The notes: generated by a model not told the origin, from the sequence alone. A stretch of DNA of 64,000 bases from Pseudomonas sp. Au-Pse12 (GCF_021341665.1 NZ_JAJTTH010000015.1:1-64000), one strand, 5' to 3'; positions 18,543 to 27,049 are shown, counted from the first letter of the stretch. Numbers and translations are program-made.

Positions 18543-20672
18543 TCAGAAGCTCAGGTCGACCTTGGTCCAGAGGGTGCGTCCGGGCTCCTTGATCGCCTGG
18601 GGATCATCGGCCGGGTAGCCGAAGCCGGCGTTGCCCGCCAGGTTCAGGTGCTCGGCGTAGGCCTTGCCGAACAGGTTGTCGACCCCGGTGCTGAGCTTGA
18701 GGTTCTTGGTCACCCGGTAGGCGCCGTTGAGGGAGAACACGCCGAAGCCACCGCTCTTGCCGAAGTCCTTGCCGACCACGTTGCCCTTGTTCAGGTCGAT
18801 GCGGTTTTGCGCCGCCACTACCCGCCACAAGGCCCCGGCGCTCCAGTCGTCCTCGCTGTAGGTCAGGCCGAAGCGCGCATCCAGCGGCGGCATCTGCGGC
18901 AGGGCCTTGCCATCGCTGCTGTTCTTGCCCCAGGCGTAGGCCAGGGTCGCATCGGCTTTCCAGTTGGAGGTCAGCTTGTAGGCCGCGCCCAGTTCACCGC
19001 CCATGATCCGCGCGTCGATGTTCTCGGCCTGGGAGGTGCTCATGTTCATCATCCTGGCGTTGTAGTCGAAGAGGATGTAGTCGCGCACCTGGCCGATGTA
19101 GCCCGAGGCCCAGGCTTCCAGGTCCTGACCCTGGTATTGCAGGCCGAAGTCCAGCTGGGTGGTCTTTTCCGGCTTGATCGAATCGAAGGCGTTCAGCGAG
19201 CCGGCCGGGCCCATTTTCGGCGAGAACAGCTCCCAGTAGTCGGGGAAGCGCTGGGTGTGGCCAAGGCCCACGTAGAGCGTGGTCGGGCTGTCGGCCAGGT
19301 CATGCTCGTAGCGCACGAAGCCGCTGGGCAGGGTGTCGGCGCGGGTGTCGCCGGCGGTGGGGTTGGCGCGGCTCATCATTCCCGAGCCGATGCGCTCGCG
19401 ATAGTCCTTGGCCGAAGCGCGGTCCAGGCGCGCGCCGGTGATCAGGCGATCACGCTCGGCGGCGTACCAGGTCAGTTCGCCGAAGGCGCCGTAGTTGTGG
19501 AAGTCGGCATCCTTGGTGCGGGGCAGTTGCTTGTAGGTATCGATGCCGCTGCTGGCCCGGGCGCGATGTTCGTTGGTCTGGGCATCCAGGCCGCTGATCA
19601 GCTGCAGGTCGGCCCAGCGCCAGGTGGCCTTGATCCGCGCGCCGAGGGTGCGGCGGTCGACGTTGGAAGCCATGGGGCCGGCCATCATCCCGGTGCCGGA
19701 CGGTGTGCGCAGGCTGTAGTTGTCCATCACGTGGTCGGCGTAGTTGTAGTAGACCTGGGCCTCGACCTTGTCCAGCACCTCGCCGAGGTTGGATTTCTCG
19801 AAGCGCAGGCCCAGGCTTTCGCGCTTGAACTGCGAACCGTCCATGCCGCGCCCGGCGGAGCGGGCTTCGCCGTCGCCCTTGCCGGCGGTGAGCTCCAGCA
19901 GGGTGTCGGCGTCCGGGGTCCAGCCCAGGGCCACGTCACCGTTCCACTTGTCGTAGCGCGAGGCCACGGTGTCGTGGTTGCCGTCTTTGTAGTCGTCAGC
20001 TTGAGCGGTGTTGCCGATCACCCGTACATAACCCAGGGGCCCGCCGGCGGCGGCGTCCAGGGTCTTGTCGAAGCGGCCGTTGGAGCCCGCCAGCAGGCTG
20101 GCGTTGACCCGGGTGCCGAGTTCGCCAAAGTGTTCCGGCTCACGTTCGAAGAGCACCGTGCCGGCCGAGGCGCCCGGGCCCCAGAGCACGGTTTGCGGGC
20201 CCTTGATCACGGTCAGGCGATCGTAGGTTTCCGGGGAGATATAGGAGGTGGGTGCATCCATGCGCCCGGGGCAGGCGCCGAGGATCATGCCGCCGTTGGT
20301 CAGGATGTTCAGCCGCGAGCCGAACATGCCGCGCAGCACCGGGTCGCCGTTGGTGCCGCCGTTGCGCACCAGGGCAAAGCCGGGAATGGTTTTCAGGTAG
20401 TCGCCGCCGTCACTGGCCGGGACCGGTTGGCGCGGGTCCTTGGGGTTGGTGACCACGGTCAGCGGCGAGCTTGGGGCGACGGCGGTGATCACCGTCGGGC
20501 TCAGTTCGGTGCTGTGTTGGGCGTGGTCCATCGCTTCGTCGGCCTGGGCCAGGGGCGTCAGCAGTACGCCGCAGAGCACTGCCAGGGCGTGGTTGAAGCG
20601 CAGGCGCGAAGGGTTCAGGGCAAAGGGCTTGGATGGCTGGGCAACGCCCAGGCGAGTGTCAGCAGAAAACAT
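18543..20672 (-). CDS. oprC: TonB-dependent copper receptor, OprC/NosA type
   Basis: Outer-membrane receptor of 709 residues. The copper ligands described for P. aeruginosa OprC, a CxxxM pair and an HxM pair, are present here as CPGRM (Cys134, Met138) and HVM (His314, Met316). The plug motif YDRLTVIKGPQTVLWGPGAS and terminal Phe (WTKVDLSF) are standard. Met-rich segments MMAGPMAS and MMNMST fit copper handling. It is flanked upstream by DUF2946 and PCu(A)C genes and downstream by a PepSY protein, a consistent copper set. Confidence 0.93.
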   Translation of the reverse strand: MFSADTRLGVAQPSKPFALNPSRLRFNHALAVLCGVLLTPLAQADEAMDHAQHSTELSPTVITAVAPSSPLTVVTNPKDPRQPVPASDGGDYLKTIPGFALVRNGGTNGDPVLRGMFGSRLNILTNGGMILGACPGRMDAPTSYISPETYDRLTVIKGPQTVLWGPGASAGTVLFEREPEHFGELGTRVNASLLAGSNGRFDKTLDAAAGGPLGYVRVIGNTAQADDYKDGNHDTVASRYDKWNGDVALGWTPDADTLLELTAGKGDGEARSAGRGMDGSQFKRESLGLRFEKSNLGEVLDKVEAQVYYNYADHVMDNYSLRTPSGTGMMAGPMASNVDRRTLGARIKATWRWADLQLISGLDAQTNEHRARASSGIDTYKQLPRTKDADFHNYGAFGELTWYAAERDRLITGARLDRASAKDYRERIGSGMMSRANPTAGDTRADTLPSGFVRYEHDLADSPTTLYVGLGHTQRFPDYWELFSPKMGPAGSLNAFDSIKPEKTTQLDFGLQYQGQDLEAWASGYIGQVRDYILFDYNARMMNMSTSQAENIDARIMGGELGAAYKLTSNWKADATLAYAWGKNSSDGKALPQMPPLDARFGLTYSEDDWSAGALWRVVAAQNRIDLNKGNVVGKDFGKSGGFGVFSLNGAYRVTKNLKLSTGVDNLFGKAYAEHLNLAGNAGFGYPADDPQAIKEPGRTLWTKVDLSF

Positions 20673-20698
20673 AGAGGTTCCATCGATCAGTCTTGAAT

Positions 20699-20744
20699 GA
20701 CACGGCCGCGGGTACGCGTCTGTCGCGTTGACAGCCGGCCGTGT
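20699..20744. promoter_or_regulatory. Nested stem structure upstream of oprC
   Basis: Outer arms ACACGGCCG (20700-20708) and CGGCCGTGT (20736-20744) enclose an inner hairpin with arms CTGTC and GACAG (20720-20734). It lies in the 88-base gap between the DUF2946 stop and the oprC start. It could be a weak terminator or attenuator setting the ratio of receptor to upstream genes. No long U-tract is present. Confidence 0.45.
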
Positions 20745-20760
20745 GAGATGAGCAGGGGAC

Positions 20761-21171
20761 TCAGGCGGGGATCGGTGGGGCGCGGGTCAGGGCGCCGGGG
20801 AACACGGTCTGCCGGGCGTGGCCCAGGCGCGTGGCGGGGATCAGGAACGAGTGGCTGGGGGGCGTCGCCAGGGCGGTGAATGTCAGCCCCGAAGGCAGCG
20901 CCGGGCAATTGAACAGCAGGCTGCAATAGCCGCATTTCTCCCAGAGCACATGTTGCTCGCCCTGGGATTTGCCCTGTTGTGCAGGGTGCGGAGTTTCACC
21001 GTGGCAGCCGGGCGCGCCGTCGCTCATGTCCATGGCGACGGACAGGTTCATCGGCATCGCGTGATCCATCGGCATCGACTGGGAAATCAGCGGGCCGATA
21101 AAGATCATCAGCATGGCGAACAGGCTGATCCAGCTGCCGCGTCGAACTCCCAGGGAGCTGCGACGTGGCAT
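20761..21171 (-). CDS. DUF2946 family protein (copper-locus)
   Basis: A 136-residue protein with an N-terminal membrane or signal segment (SLFAMLMIFIGPLISQ), a Met/His-rich stretch (SMPMDHAMPMNLSVAMDMSD) and the DUF2946 hallmark WEKCGYCSLLFNCP. The cysteines and methionines suggest copper binding. A GTG at 21207 would add 12 residues; the ATG at 21171 is preferred because the hydrophobic segment then sits nearer the N-terminus, but neither has a strong ribosome site. It is the second DUF2946 gene in this cluster. Confidence 0.8.
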   Translation of the reverse strand: MPRRSSLGVRRGSWISLFAMLMIFIGPLISQSMPMDHAMPMNLSVAMDMSDGAPGCHGETPHPAQQGKSQGEQHVLWEKCGYCSLLFNCPALPSGLTFTALATPPSHSFLIPATRLGHARQTVFPGALTRAPPIPA

Positions 21172-21226
21172 GGACCGCCCGCGGCCAGGCGCGTGCGGAG
21201 CGTTCACGGTGAGGACCGGTCAGTGC

Positions 21227-21721
21227 TTACTGGGCGTGCATATGCCCTTGCATGCCATCCGGCGCCTGTTTCTGTACCGCCACCTCGACCGTGACATTGC
21301 CGGCCTTCTCGAAGTGCAGGGTCAGCGGGAAACGCTTGCCGTCGGTGAGCAGGCTGCGGTCCTTGAGCTCCATCAGCATCACGTGGTAGCCCATGGGAGC
21401 GAAGGTCACCTCGCCGTCAGCGGGTACCGCCACCTTGGCCACCTGTTGCATCTTCATCATGTCGCCTTGCTTGACGTGCTCGTGCAGCTCGGCCTTGCCG
21501 GCAATCGGCGAGTCGACGCTGAGCAGGGTGTCGGCGTTCTTGCTCGGGTTGTGCACCACGAAGTACGCGGCCACGGTCGGCGCGTTCGGCGGCAGTTCCT
21601 GGGACCAGGGATGGGCGATCTGCAGCTCGCCAGCCTTGTAGTCGTGGGCGGTGGCGAAACAGGCAGGCAGCAGCAGTGCGGCCAGCAGCAGGGATTGCTT
21701 GACCAGGGATGGTTTGAACAT
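21227..21721 (-). CDS. PCu(A)C copper chaperone
   Basis: Periplasmic Cu(I) chaperone, 164 residues. Signal LLLAALLLPACFATA precedes the mature chain. The copper site is recognisable as HEHVKQGDMMKM followed by GYHVMLME, the His/Met set of the family. The upstream in-frame start at 21790 lies inside the preceding gene; MFKPSLVKQ at 21721 gives a normal signal peptide. The C-terminal tail MQGHMHAQ is again His/Met rich. Family members deliver copper to cytochrome oxidase. Confidence 0.92.
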   Translation of the reverse strand: MFKPSLVKQSLLLAALLLPACFATAHDYKAGELQIAHPWSQELPPNAPTVAAYFVVHNPSKNADTLLSVDSPIAGKAELHEHVKQGDMMKMQQVAKVAVPADGEVTFAPMGYHVMLMELKDRSLLTDGKRFPLTLHFEKAGNVTVEVAVQKQAPDGMQGHMHAQ

Positions 21722-21770
21722 GAGGGTTCTCCAGAACGATTCAAAGACGCAGATCACTTGCGAAAGGGAA

Positions 21771-22169
21771 TCATGCCAGAGGCGGTGCACCGGGGTTCAG
21801 GCTGGGCCATTGCTGGCGCAGGGTGAGCATTTCGATCTGCGGTTGCGGCGCGCCCGGCCGGGCGGCGAAACGCGTGACATACAGCTGGGGAACGTGCCCG
21901 GGCAAGGCCACCAGTGGCGGCGAGCCGGAGCAGCACCAGCAGTGCTGCATGGCCGAATGGTCGTCGTTCTGTGGGGCCTGCTGGTCGAGCTTGCCCAGGG
22001 AAATGGCCACCAGCTTGGTGCCGGTGGACGAGCAGAAACTGCCCCACAGCAGTTGTTCGTTCAGCCCCGGATCGTTGCGCTGCATGGCCCCTGAAAGCGG
22101 CATGGCAAGCATGTTGAACAGCACTGCGAAGCAGGCGATCCAGGCAAATGCGAGCCGTTGTCGGGACAT
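21771..22169 (-). CDS. DUF2946 family protein (first gene of copper operon)
   Basis: A 132-residue protein with an N-terminal signal or membrane segment (AFAWIACFAVLFNMLAMPLSG) and the DUF2946 cysteine region, here CFC-like as HCWCCSGSPPL. It is followed after 49 bases by the PCu(A)C chaperone, and its promoter region contains an 11-base palindrome. It shares family with the gene two positions downstream but the two are quite diverged. Confidence 0.83.
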   Translation of the reverse strand: MSRQRLAFAWIACFAVLFNMLAMPLSGAMQRNDPGLNEQLLWGSFCSSTGTKLVAISLGKLDQQAPQNDDHSAMQHCWCCSGSPPLVALPGHVPQLYVTRFAARPGAPQPQIEMLTLRQQWPSLNPGAPPLA

Positions 22170-22188
22170 GGGGACGATCCGTCGGTTG

Positions 22189-22219
22189 AGCGATCAGGCG
22201 GGTATTTAGCCTGATCGCT
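22189..22219. promoter_or_regulatory. Perfect 11-base palindrome upstream of the copper operon
   Basis: Arms AGCGATCAGGC (22189-22199) and GCCTGATCGCT (22209-22219) flank nine AT-rich bases. On the minus strand the loop contains TAAATA, a possible -10 element, so the palindrome could be an operator overlapping the promoter of the DUF2946 gene 20 bases downstream. It is also about 50 bases past the antitoxin stop and could be a terminator stem, though no U-tract follows. Confidence 0.5.
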
Positions 22220-22268
22220 GTGGATAAGTAAAAAAGCAGCGTATGCGGTGTGGTGTCGCAGTGCCAGT

Positions 22269-22559
22269 TCAGGCCGGGCTGACGTGGAGCTTGAGCCCGA
22301 GCGCCTTCATGACCTTGATGATAGTCGCGAACTCGGGATTGCCCTGGCTGCCCAGGGCCTTGTACAGGCTCTCACGACCCAGGCCGGTATCGCGGGCGAC
22401 CTGGGTCATGCCGCGAGCGCGAGCGATGTCGTTGAGGGCGGCGCGGATCAGCTTGCCGTCGCCGGTGTCTTCCTCGAAGCAGGCGTCGAGGTAGGCGACC
22501 ATGTCTTCAGGGGTCTTGAGGTATTCCGCCGCGTCGAAGCGGGTGACTGGGGTGTGCAT
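22269..22559 (-). CDS. HTH antitoxin of a HigBA-like toxin-antitoxin pair
   Basis: A 96-residue Xre/HigA-type protein of the 'putative addiction module antidote' group. The helix-turn-helix is visible as MTQVARDTGLGRESLYKAL near residues 50-70, and the N-terminus FDAAEYLKTPEDMVAYLD is typical of this group. It begins three bases after the toxin stop. Antitoxins of this type bind the toxin and repress their own promoter. Confidence 0.9.
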   Translation of the reverse strand: MHTPVTRFDAAEYLKTPEDMVAYLDACFEEDTGDGKLIRAALNDIARARGMTQVARDTGLGRESLYKALGSQGNPEFATIIKVMKALGLKLHVSPA

Positions 22560-22562
22560 GTT

Positions 22563-22865
22563 TCAAGCCTCGCTCTTGAGGTCGTGGGCCAGTTGCCTGG
22601 CCCGTTGGATATCGCGTTTCTGGGTGGCCTTGTCGCCGCCGATCAACAGCAGATAGATCACTGTGCCCCGGCGTGAGAAGTACACCCGGTAGCCGGGGCC
22701 CCGGTGGATGCGCATTTCGTAGACGCCTCCACCCAGTGGTTCGCAGTCGCCGAAACGGCCCAGTTGGGCGGCGCGGATCCTGGCCAGTACACGGGTTTTG
22801 CCTTGCGGGTCCTTCAGGTGCAGGAGCCAGCGGCTGAACTCCAGGGTCTGCTCGAAGACGTACAT
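22563..22865 (-). CDS. RelE/ParE-superfamily toxin (HigB-like)
   Basis: A 100-residue 'addiction module killer' type protein. The segments RIRAAQLGRFGDCEPLGGGV, YEMRIHRGPGYRVYF and VIYLLLIGGDKATQKRDIQR are characteristic, including the conserved GDK-T-Q-DI tail. The open frame extends to 22922 but MYVFEQT at 22865 matches the family N-terminus. Toxin-first order with antitoxin three bases behind is the HigBA arrangement. It probably inhibits translation as an mRNA endonuclease; that is by family only. Confidence 0.9.
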   Translation of the reverse strand: MYVFEQTLEFSRWLLHLKDPQGKTRVLARIRAAQLGRFGDCEPLGGGVYEMRIHRGPGYRVYFSRRGTVIYLLLIGGDKATQKRDIQRARQLAHDLKSEA

Positions 22866-23038
22866 GGCGAATGTATTCCTTGGGATACGGCGTGGCAACC
22901 CATTTGCCCGCGTGCAGCTCAATCAGGCGACGAGCGGAGCCGGCGCCATTGAGGCTCTCCAAGGAGGCTAAAGCATGGAGTTGGCAGCGCGCTGCCAGGG
23001 GCCTCCCAAGTGTTTGTGGGGCGCTGCGGTTTTGCCTG

Positions 23039-23767
23039 TCAGGTTTTGTCCGGCGAGCCCAGGGCCAGCAGCAACTCGGCCACGCTGCCGAAGTGGCGAT
23101 CGGCTTCGGGCAGCACCGGGCGCTTGAGGATCAGCACCGGTATGCCGCGTTCGCGGGCGACTTCCAGCTTGGGCTCGGTGGCGCTGCTGCCGCTGTTCTT
23201 GCTGATCAGCACGTCGATGTCGCGCCGGGCGAACAGCTGGCGTTCGTCTTCGAGCAGGAAGGGCCCGCGGGCCCCGATGATTTCGCAACGCTCGTTGCCG
23301 GGGCAGGAGTCCAGGGCACGCAGGGTCCAGAACTGCCCGGGCGGAATGTCATCCAGGTGCTGCAACGGCTCGCGGCCCAGGGTGAACAGCGGCCGCTTGA
23401 AGGGCCGCAGCGCTTGCATCAGGTGATCCCAACCGGCGATCTCGCGCCAATCGTCACCCGCCTGCGGCTGCCAGGCCGGGCGCCGCAAGGCCCAGCAGGG
23501 CACCCCGGCGAGGGCGGCGGCGGCCACCGCGTTGGCGCTGATCTGCGCCGCGTAAGGGTGGGTGGCATCCAGCAGCAGGCTGATCTGCTGTTCGCTGATG
23601 TAGCGCGCCAGCCCCTCGGCACCGCCATAGCCGCCGACCCGCACCTGGCATTGCAAGTCGCTGGGCACCCGGCCGACCCCGGCCAGGCTGTAGGTATGTT
23701 GCGGGCCCAGGGTACGGGCGATGGCCAGGGCCTCGGTGACCCCGCCCAGCAGCAGAATACGGGTCAT
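23039..23767 (-). CDS. cobK: Precorrin-6A reductase CobK
   Basis: NADPH-dependent reductase of the corrin pathway, 242 residues, usual size. The N-terminal MTRILLLGGVTEALAIAR and the central ISLLLDATHPYAAQISANA are diagnostic of CobK/CbiJ, as is VLISKNSGSSATEPKL near the C-terminus. The open frame begins further upstream, but the start at 23767 overlaps the cobL stop by four bases. No cbiD lies between cobL and cobK here. Confidence 0.94.
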   Translation of the reverse strand: MTRILLLGGVTEALAIARTLGPQHTYSLAGVGRVPSDLQCQVRVGGYGGAEGLARYISEQQISLLLDATHPYAAQISANAVAAAALAGVPCWALRRPAWQPQAGDDWREIAGWDHLMQALRPFKRPLFTLGREPLQHLDDIPPGQFWTLRALDSCPGNERCEIIGARGPFLLEDERQLFARRDIDVLISKNSGSSATEPKLEVARERGIPVLILKRPVLPEADRHFGSVAELLLALGSPDKT

Positions 23768-24978
23768 GGCGCGTCCAGGGCTTTGCTCAGGTCCAGTAGG
23801 GTGATCGGCAGGGCCTGGCGCCAAGTGTCGAACTCTCCCAGCGGTTGAGCCTGGGCGATGTGGATGCGGGTCAGTTCGCCGCCGTGGCGCTCACGCCAAT
23901 CCATCAGGGTCATTTCACTTTGCAGGGTCACGGCGTTGGCCACCAGGCGCCCACCGGGCTTGAGCTGCTCCCAGCAGGTTTGCAGGACGCCTTCGCGGGT
24001 GACGCCGCCGCCGATGAAAATGGCATCCGGGCGTTCCAGCCCCGCGAGGGCCTGGGGCGCACGGCCGCGAATCAGTTGCAGCCCGGGCACCCCGAGCACC
24101 TCGCGGTTGTGTTCGATCAGTTGCTGGCGGCCGTCGTCGGCCTCAATGGCCAGGGCGCGGCAACTGGGGTGGGCGCGCATCCACTCGATGCCGATGGAGC
24201 CACTGCCGGCGCCGACGTCCCAGAGCAGCTCGCCGGGCACCGGCGCCAGGCGCGCCAGGGTCATGGCGCGCATGTCGCGCTTGGTCAACTGGCCGTCGTG
24301 GCGAAAGGCGGCGTCCGGCAGGCCGGCGAGCCGTGACAGGCGCGGAGTGCCGGCCTCGGCCCGGCACTCGATGGCCAGCAAGTTGAGGTCGGCAAGCAGC
24401 GGGTCGTTCCAGTCGTTGGCGGTGCCGTCGATGCGTCGCTCCAGGGGGCCGCCCAGGTGTTCCAGCACGCTGATCCGGCTCGGGCCGAAGCCGCGTTCGC
24501 GCAGCAGCCCGGCGATGGCCGCCGGGCTGCTGCCGTCATTGCTCAGCACCAGCAGGCGCACGCCACTGGACAGTTGGGCGTTGAGCGCGCTGATCGGCCG
24601 CGCCACCACCGACAGCGTGACGACGTCCTGCAATGGCCAGCCCAGGCGGGCGGCGGCCAGGGAATAGGAGGAGGGGAAAGGCAGAACCTGGATTTCCTCC
24701 GGGGGCAGTTGCCGCGCCAGGCTGGCGCCGACGCCGAACAGCATGGGGTCGCCGCTGGCCAGTACGCAGACCGCCGTTCCGCGCAGGCCCAGCACCGGCG
24801 CCAGGGAAAACGGGCTGGGCCACAGCTGGCGCTCGCCACGGATGCACGACGGCAGCAGATCCAGCTGGCGCTGGGCGCCGACGATCCGCGTGGCGCCCAG
24901 CAGCGCGTGGCGGGCATTCCTGCCCAGGCCCTTGAAGCCGTCTTCACCGATTCCCACTACTGTCAGCCAGGGCGACAT
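23764..24978 (-). CDS. cobL: Precorrin-6Y C5,15-methyltransferase (decarboxylating) CobL
   Basis: Bifunctional 404-residue enzyme: residues about 1-200 form the CbiE tetrapyrrole methylase (VVGIGEDGFKGLG, CVLASGDPMLFGVGASL), and about 210-404 the CbiT methyltransferase/decarboxylase with SAM motif LLWDVGAGSGSIGIEWMRA. It is divergent from cobG across a 123-base region and translationally coupled to cobK. Confidence 0.95.
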   Translation of the reverse strand: MSPWLTVVGIGEDGFKGLGRNARHALLGATRIVGAQRQLDLLPSCIRGERQLWPSPFSLAPVLGLRGTAVCVLASGDPMLFGVGASLARQLPPEEIQVLPFPSSYSLAAARLGWPLQDVVTLSVVARPISALNAQLSSGVRLLVLSNDGSSPAAIAGLLRERGFGPSRISVLEHLGGPLERRIDGTANDWNDPLLADLNLLAIECRAEAGTPRLSRLAGLPDAAFRHDGQLTKRDMRAMTLARLAPVPGELLWDVGAGSGSIGIEWMRAHPSCRALAIEADDGRQQLIEHNREVLGVPGLQLIRGRAPQALAGLERPDAIFIGGGVTREGVLQTCWEQLKPGGRLVANAVTLQSEMTLMDWRERHGGELTRIHIAQAQPLGEFDTWRQALPITLLDLSKALDAP

Positions 24979-25007
24979 CTACATTCCTCGAGCGCAAAAC
25001 CTGTTGT

Positions 25008-25037
25008 TCCGACAGGCAGGCTTTTCATGCCTTCGGA
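25008..25037. promoter_or_regulatory. Hairpin in the cobL-cobG divergent promoter region
   Basis: Arms TCCGA-C-AGGCA and TGCCT-TCGGA form a near-perfect stem. A -10-like CATAAT at about 25047-25052 follows on the plus strand. The 123-base region is too short for a full cobalamin riboswitch and I see no B12-box (GCCACTG), so this is more likely an operator or simple leader stem. Confidence 0.4.
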
Positions 25038-25101
25038 CAAAGCAGGCATAATACCGCGCCTTCGCTGACGAAGCGCTTTTCCCACACTGCCGGTCGCCCC
25101 T

Positions 25102-26430
25102 TTGAACGAACGCCCGTTGTCTACTGCCATTCGCCCCTCGGCCTGTCCGGGGTTGTTGCGCATCGTCCCGGCGCTGGACGGCGGCATTTGCCGGATCAAG
25201 CTGGCCGGTGGCGCCATCAGCGCGGCTCAGGCGGTGGCGGTGGCCGAGGCGGCACAGGCCTATGCCGGCGGAGTGATCGAGGCGACCAACCGCGCCAACC
25301 TGCAGATTCGTGGCATCGGCGCAGAGCATCAGGCGTTGATCGGCGCGCTGCTGGCCGCCGGGCTGGGGCCGACTACCGCGGCGGGCGACGACGTGCGCAA
25401 CCTGATGCTCAGCCCCAGTGCCGGGATTGACCGGCAGCGGCTGATCGACACCCGGCCCCTGGCCGCGCACATCCTCGACACCTTGCAGAGCCACCCGCGG
25501 TTCCCTGAGCTGTCGGCCAAGTTCGCCGTGCAACTCGACGGTGGCGAGGCCCTGGCGATGCTCGAACATCACCACGACCTGTGGCTGTCGGCCCTTGAGC
25601 GCGAGGGGCAGTTGTTGCTGGCGTTCGGCCTGGCCGGCTGCCCTGTGGATAAACCCCTGGCAGCGGTGCCCCTGGCTCACGGGCACGCACTGCTGGTGGC
25701 GGTGCTGGAGCTGTTTCTCGACTTGGCGCGGCCGGAGCAGACGCGCATGCGCCATCTGCTGACGGACGTTTCGCTGGCGGATTTTCTTGCCCAACTGGCC
25801 CCCCGCCTGAGCTGCCCGCTGTTGAATGTCGATGGCTGGCGGCGCCCGGCCGGTGCCGCGCCGCGACACATCGGCACTTATCCACAGGCCGAGCCCGGGC
25901 GGGTCTATGTCGGCGCGGGCACGCCCCTGGGCCGCCTCGACCCGGCCATGCTCAAGGGCGCGGCACAGCTGGCCGAGCAATACGGCGACGCCAGCCTGCG
26001 CCTGACGCCCTGGCAGAGCCTGCTGCTGCCATCGATTGCCGTGGCCGATGCACCGGCGGTCACTGCCGGCCTGGCCCAACTGGGCCTGCTGTGCAGCCCG
26101 GATCAGGCCCTGGCTCACCTGATTGCCTGCACCGGCTCCAGTGGCTGCGGCAAGGCCCTGGCCGACACCAAAAACGATGCCCTGCAACTGGCGGCCCTGC
26201 TCCAGCGCCAGGGGCGCCAACCGGACGTGCACCTGTCCGCCTGCCCGCGCTCCTGCGCCGCCGCCCATGTGGCACCGACCACTCTGCTGGCGGTGGCCCC
26301 GGGACGCTACGACGTGTATTTGCGCGATGCAGCGCTGCCGGGTTTCGGCACGCTGCACGCACGCAACCTTTCTATTGAAGCGGCAGAGGCATTGCTCGAT
26401 GCCCGCCCACGGAGCAACACCGATGATTGA
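25102..26430 (+). CDS. cobG: Precorrin-3B synthase CobG
   Basis: Oxygen-dependent Fe-S/flavin-type enzyme that makes precorrin-3B in the aerobic pathway, 442 residues. The nitrite/sulfite-reductase-like [4Fe-4S] cysteines are intact as CTGSSGC and CPRSC. Translation appears to begin at TTG (25102), giving MNERPLSTAIRPSACPGLLR; no ATG lies nearby in frame before the conserved region. The 3' end overlaps cobH by eight bases. Presence of CobG marks the oxygen-dependent route. Confidence 0.93.
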   Translation: MNERPLSTAIRPSACPGLLRIVPALDGGICRIKLAGGAISAAQAVAVAEAAQAYAGGVIEATNRANLQIRGIGAEHQALIGALLAAGLGPTTAAGDDVRNLMLSPSAGIDRQRLIDTRPLAAHILDTLQSHPRFPELSAKFAVQLDGGEALAMLEHHHDLWLSALEREGQLLLAFGLAGCPVDKPLAAVPLAHGHALLVAVLELFLDLARPEQTRMRHLLTDVSLADFLAQLAPRLSCPLLNVDGWRRPAGAAPRHIGTYPQAEPGRVYVGAGTPLGRLDPAMLKGAAQLAEQYGDASLRLTPWQSLLLPSIAVADAPAVTAGLAQLGLLCSPDQALAHLIACTGSSGCGKALADTKNDALQLAALLQRQGRQPDVHLSACPRSCAAAHVAPTTLLAVAPGRYDVYLRDAALPGFGTLHARNLSIEAAEALLDARPRSNTDD

Positions 26431-27049
26431 TTACATCCGCGACGGTCAGGAGATCTATCGCAACTCCTTCGCGATCATTCGCGAAGAAGCCAGGCTGGAA
26501 CGCATTCCGGCCGACCTGGAGAAACTCGCCGTGCGGGTGATCCATGCCTGCGGCATGGTCGAGGCCATTGATGGCCTGCAGTTTTCCGACGGGGCCGGCC
26601 GGGCCGGGCGTGAGGCTCTGGCCGCGGGGGCGCCGATCCTCTGCGATGCGCGGATGGTGTCCGAGGGCATTACCCGGGCCCGCCTGCCCGCCAACAACGA
26701 GGTGATCTGCACCCTGCGCGACGACAGCGTGCCGCAGCTGGCCCGGGAGCTGGGCAATACCCGTTCGGCGGCGGCCCTGGAGCTGTGGCGCCCGCACCTG
26801 GAAGGCAGCGTGGTGGTGATTGGCAATGCGCCTACTGCATTGTTCTACCTGCTGGAGATGCTCGATGCCGGTGCGCCGAAGCCGGCGCTGATCCTCGGCT
26901 TTCCGGTGGGTTTCGTGGGCGCCGCCGAATCCAAGGCGATGCTCGCCGCCAACAGCCGCGGCGTGCCTTTCGTGATCATGCAGGGCCGCCTGGGCGGTAG
27001 CGCCATGGCCGCGGCTGCGGTCAACGCCCTGGCCACGGAGATCGAATGA
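26423..27049 (+). CDS. cobH: Precorrin-8X methylmutase CobH
   Basis: A 208-residue methylmutase converting precorrin-8X to hydrogenobyrinate. The catalytic histidine region VRVIHACGMVEA and SVVVIGNAPTALFYLLEM are characteristic. The open frame starts at 26123 in the shadow of cobG; MIDYIRDGQEIYRNSFAII at 26423 is the conserved N-terminus. It overlaps cobG by eight bases and cobI by four. Confidence 0.96.
   Translation: MIDYIRDGQEIYRNSFAIIREEARLERIPADLEKLAVRVIHACGMVEAIDGLQFSDGAGRAGREALAAGAPILCDARMVSEGITRARLPANNEVICTLRDDSVPQLARELGNTRSAAALELWRPHLEGSVVVIGNAPTALFYLLEMLDAGAPKPALILGFPVGFVGAAESKAMLAANSRGVPFVIMQGRLGGSAMAAAAVNALATEIE

Noticed and set aside
17217..20696. 1159-codon plus-strand open frame over the copper genes
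   Set aside because: Antisense of the PepSY gene and oprC, both recognisable families on the minus strand; no start context and no domain.
22201..22260. Rho-independent terminator of the toxin-antitoxin pair
   Set aside because: The T-run (TTTTTT at about 22230-22236 on the minus strand) precedes rather than follows the 11-base stem, so the order is wrong for an intrinsic terminator.
24979..25101. Cobalamin riboswitch in the cobL-cobG gap
   Set aside because: Only 123 bases, no B12-box and no recognisable multi-stem core; only a simple hairpin is visible.
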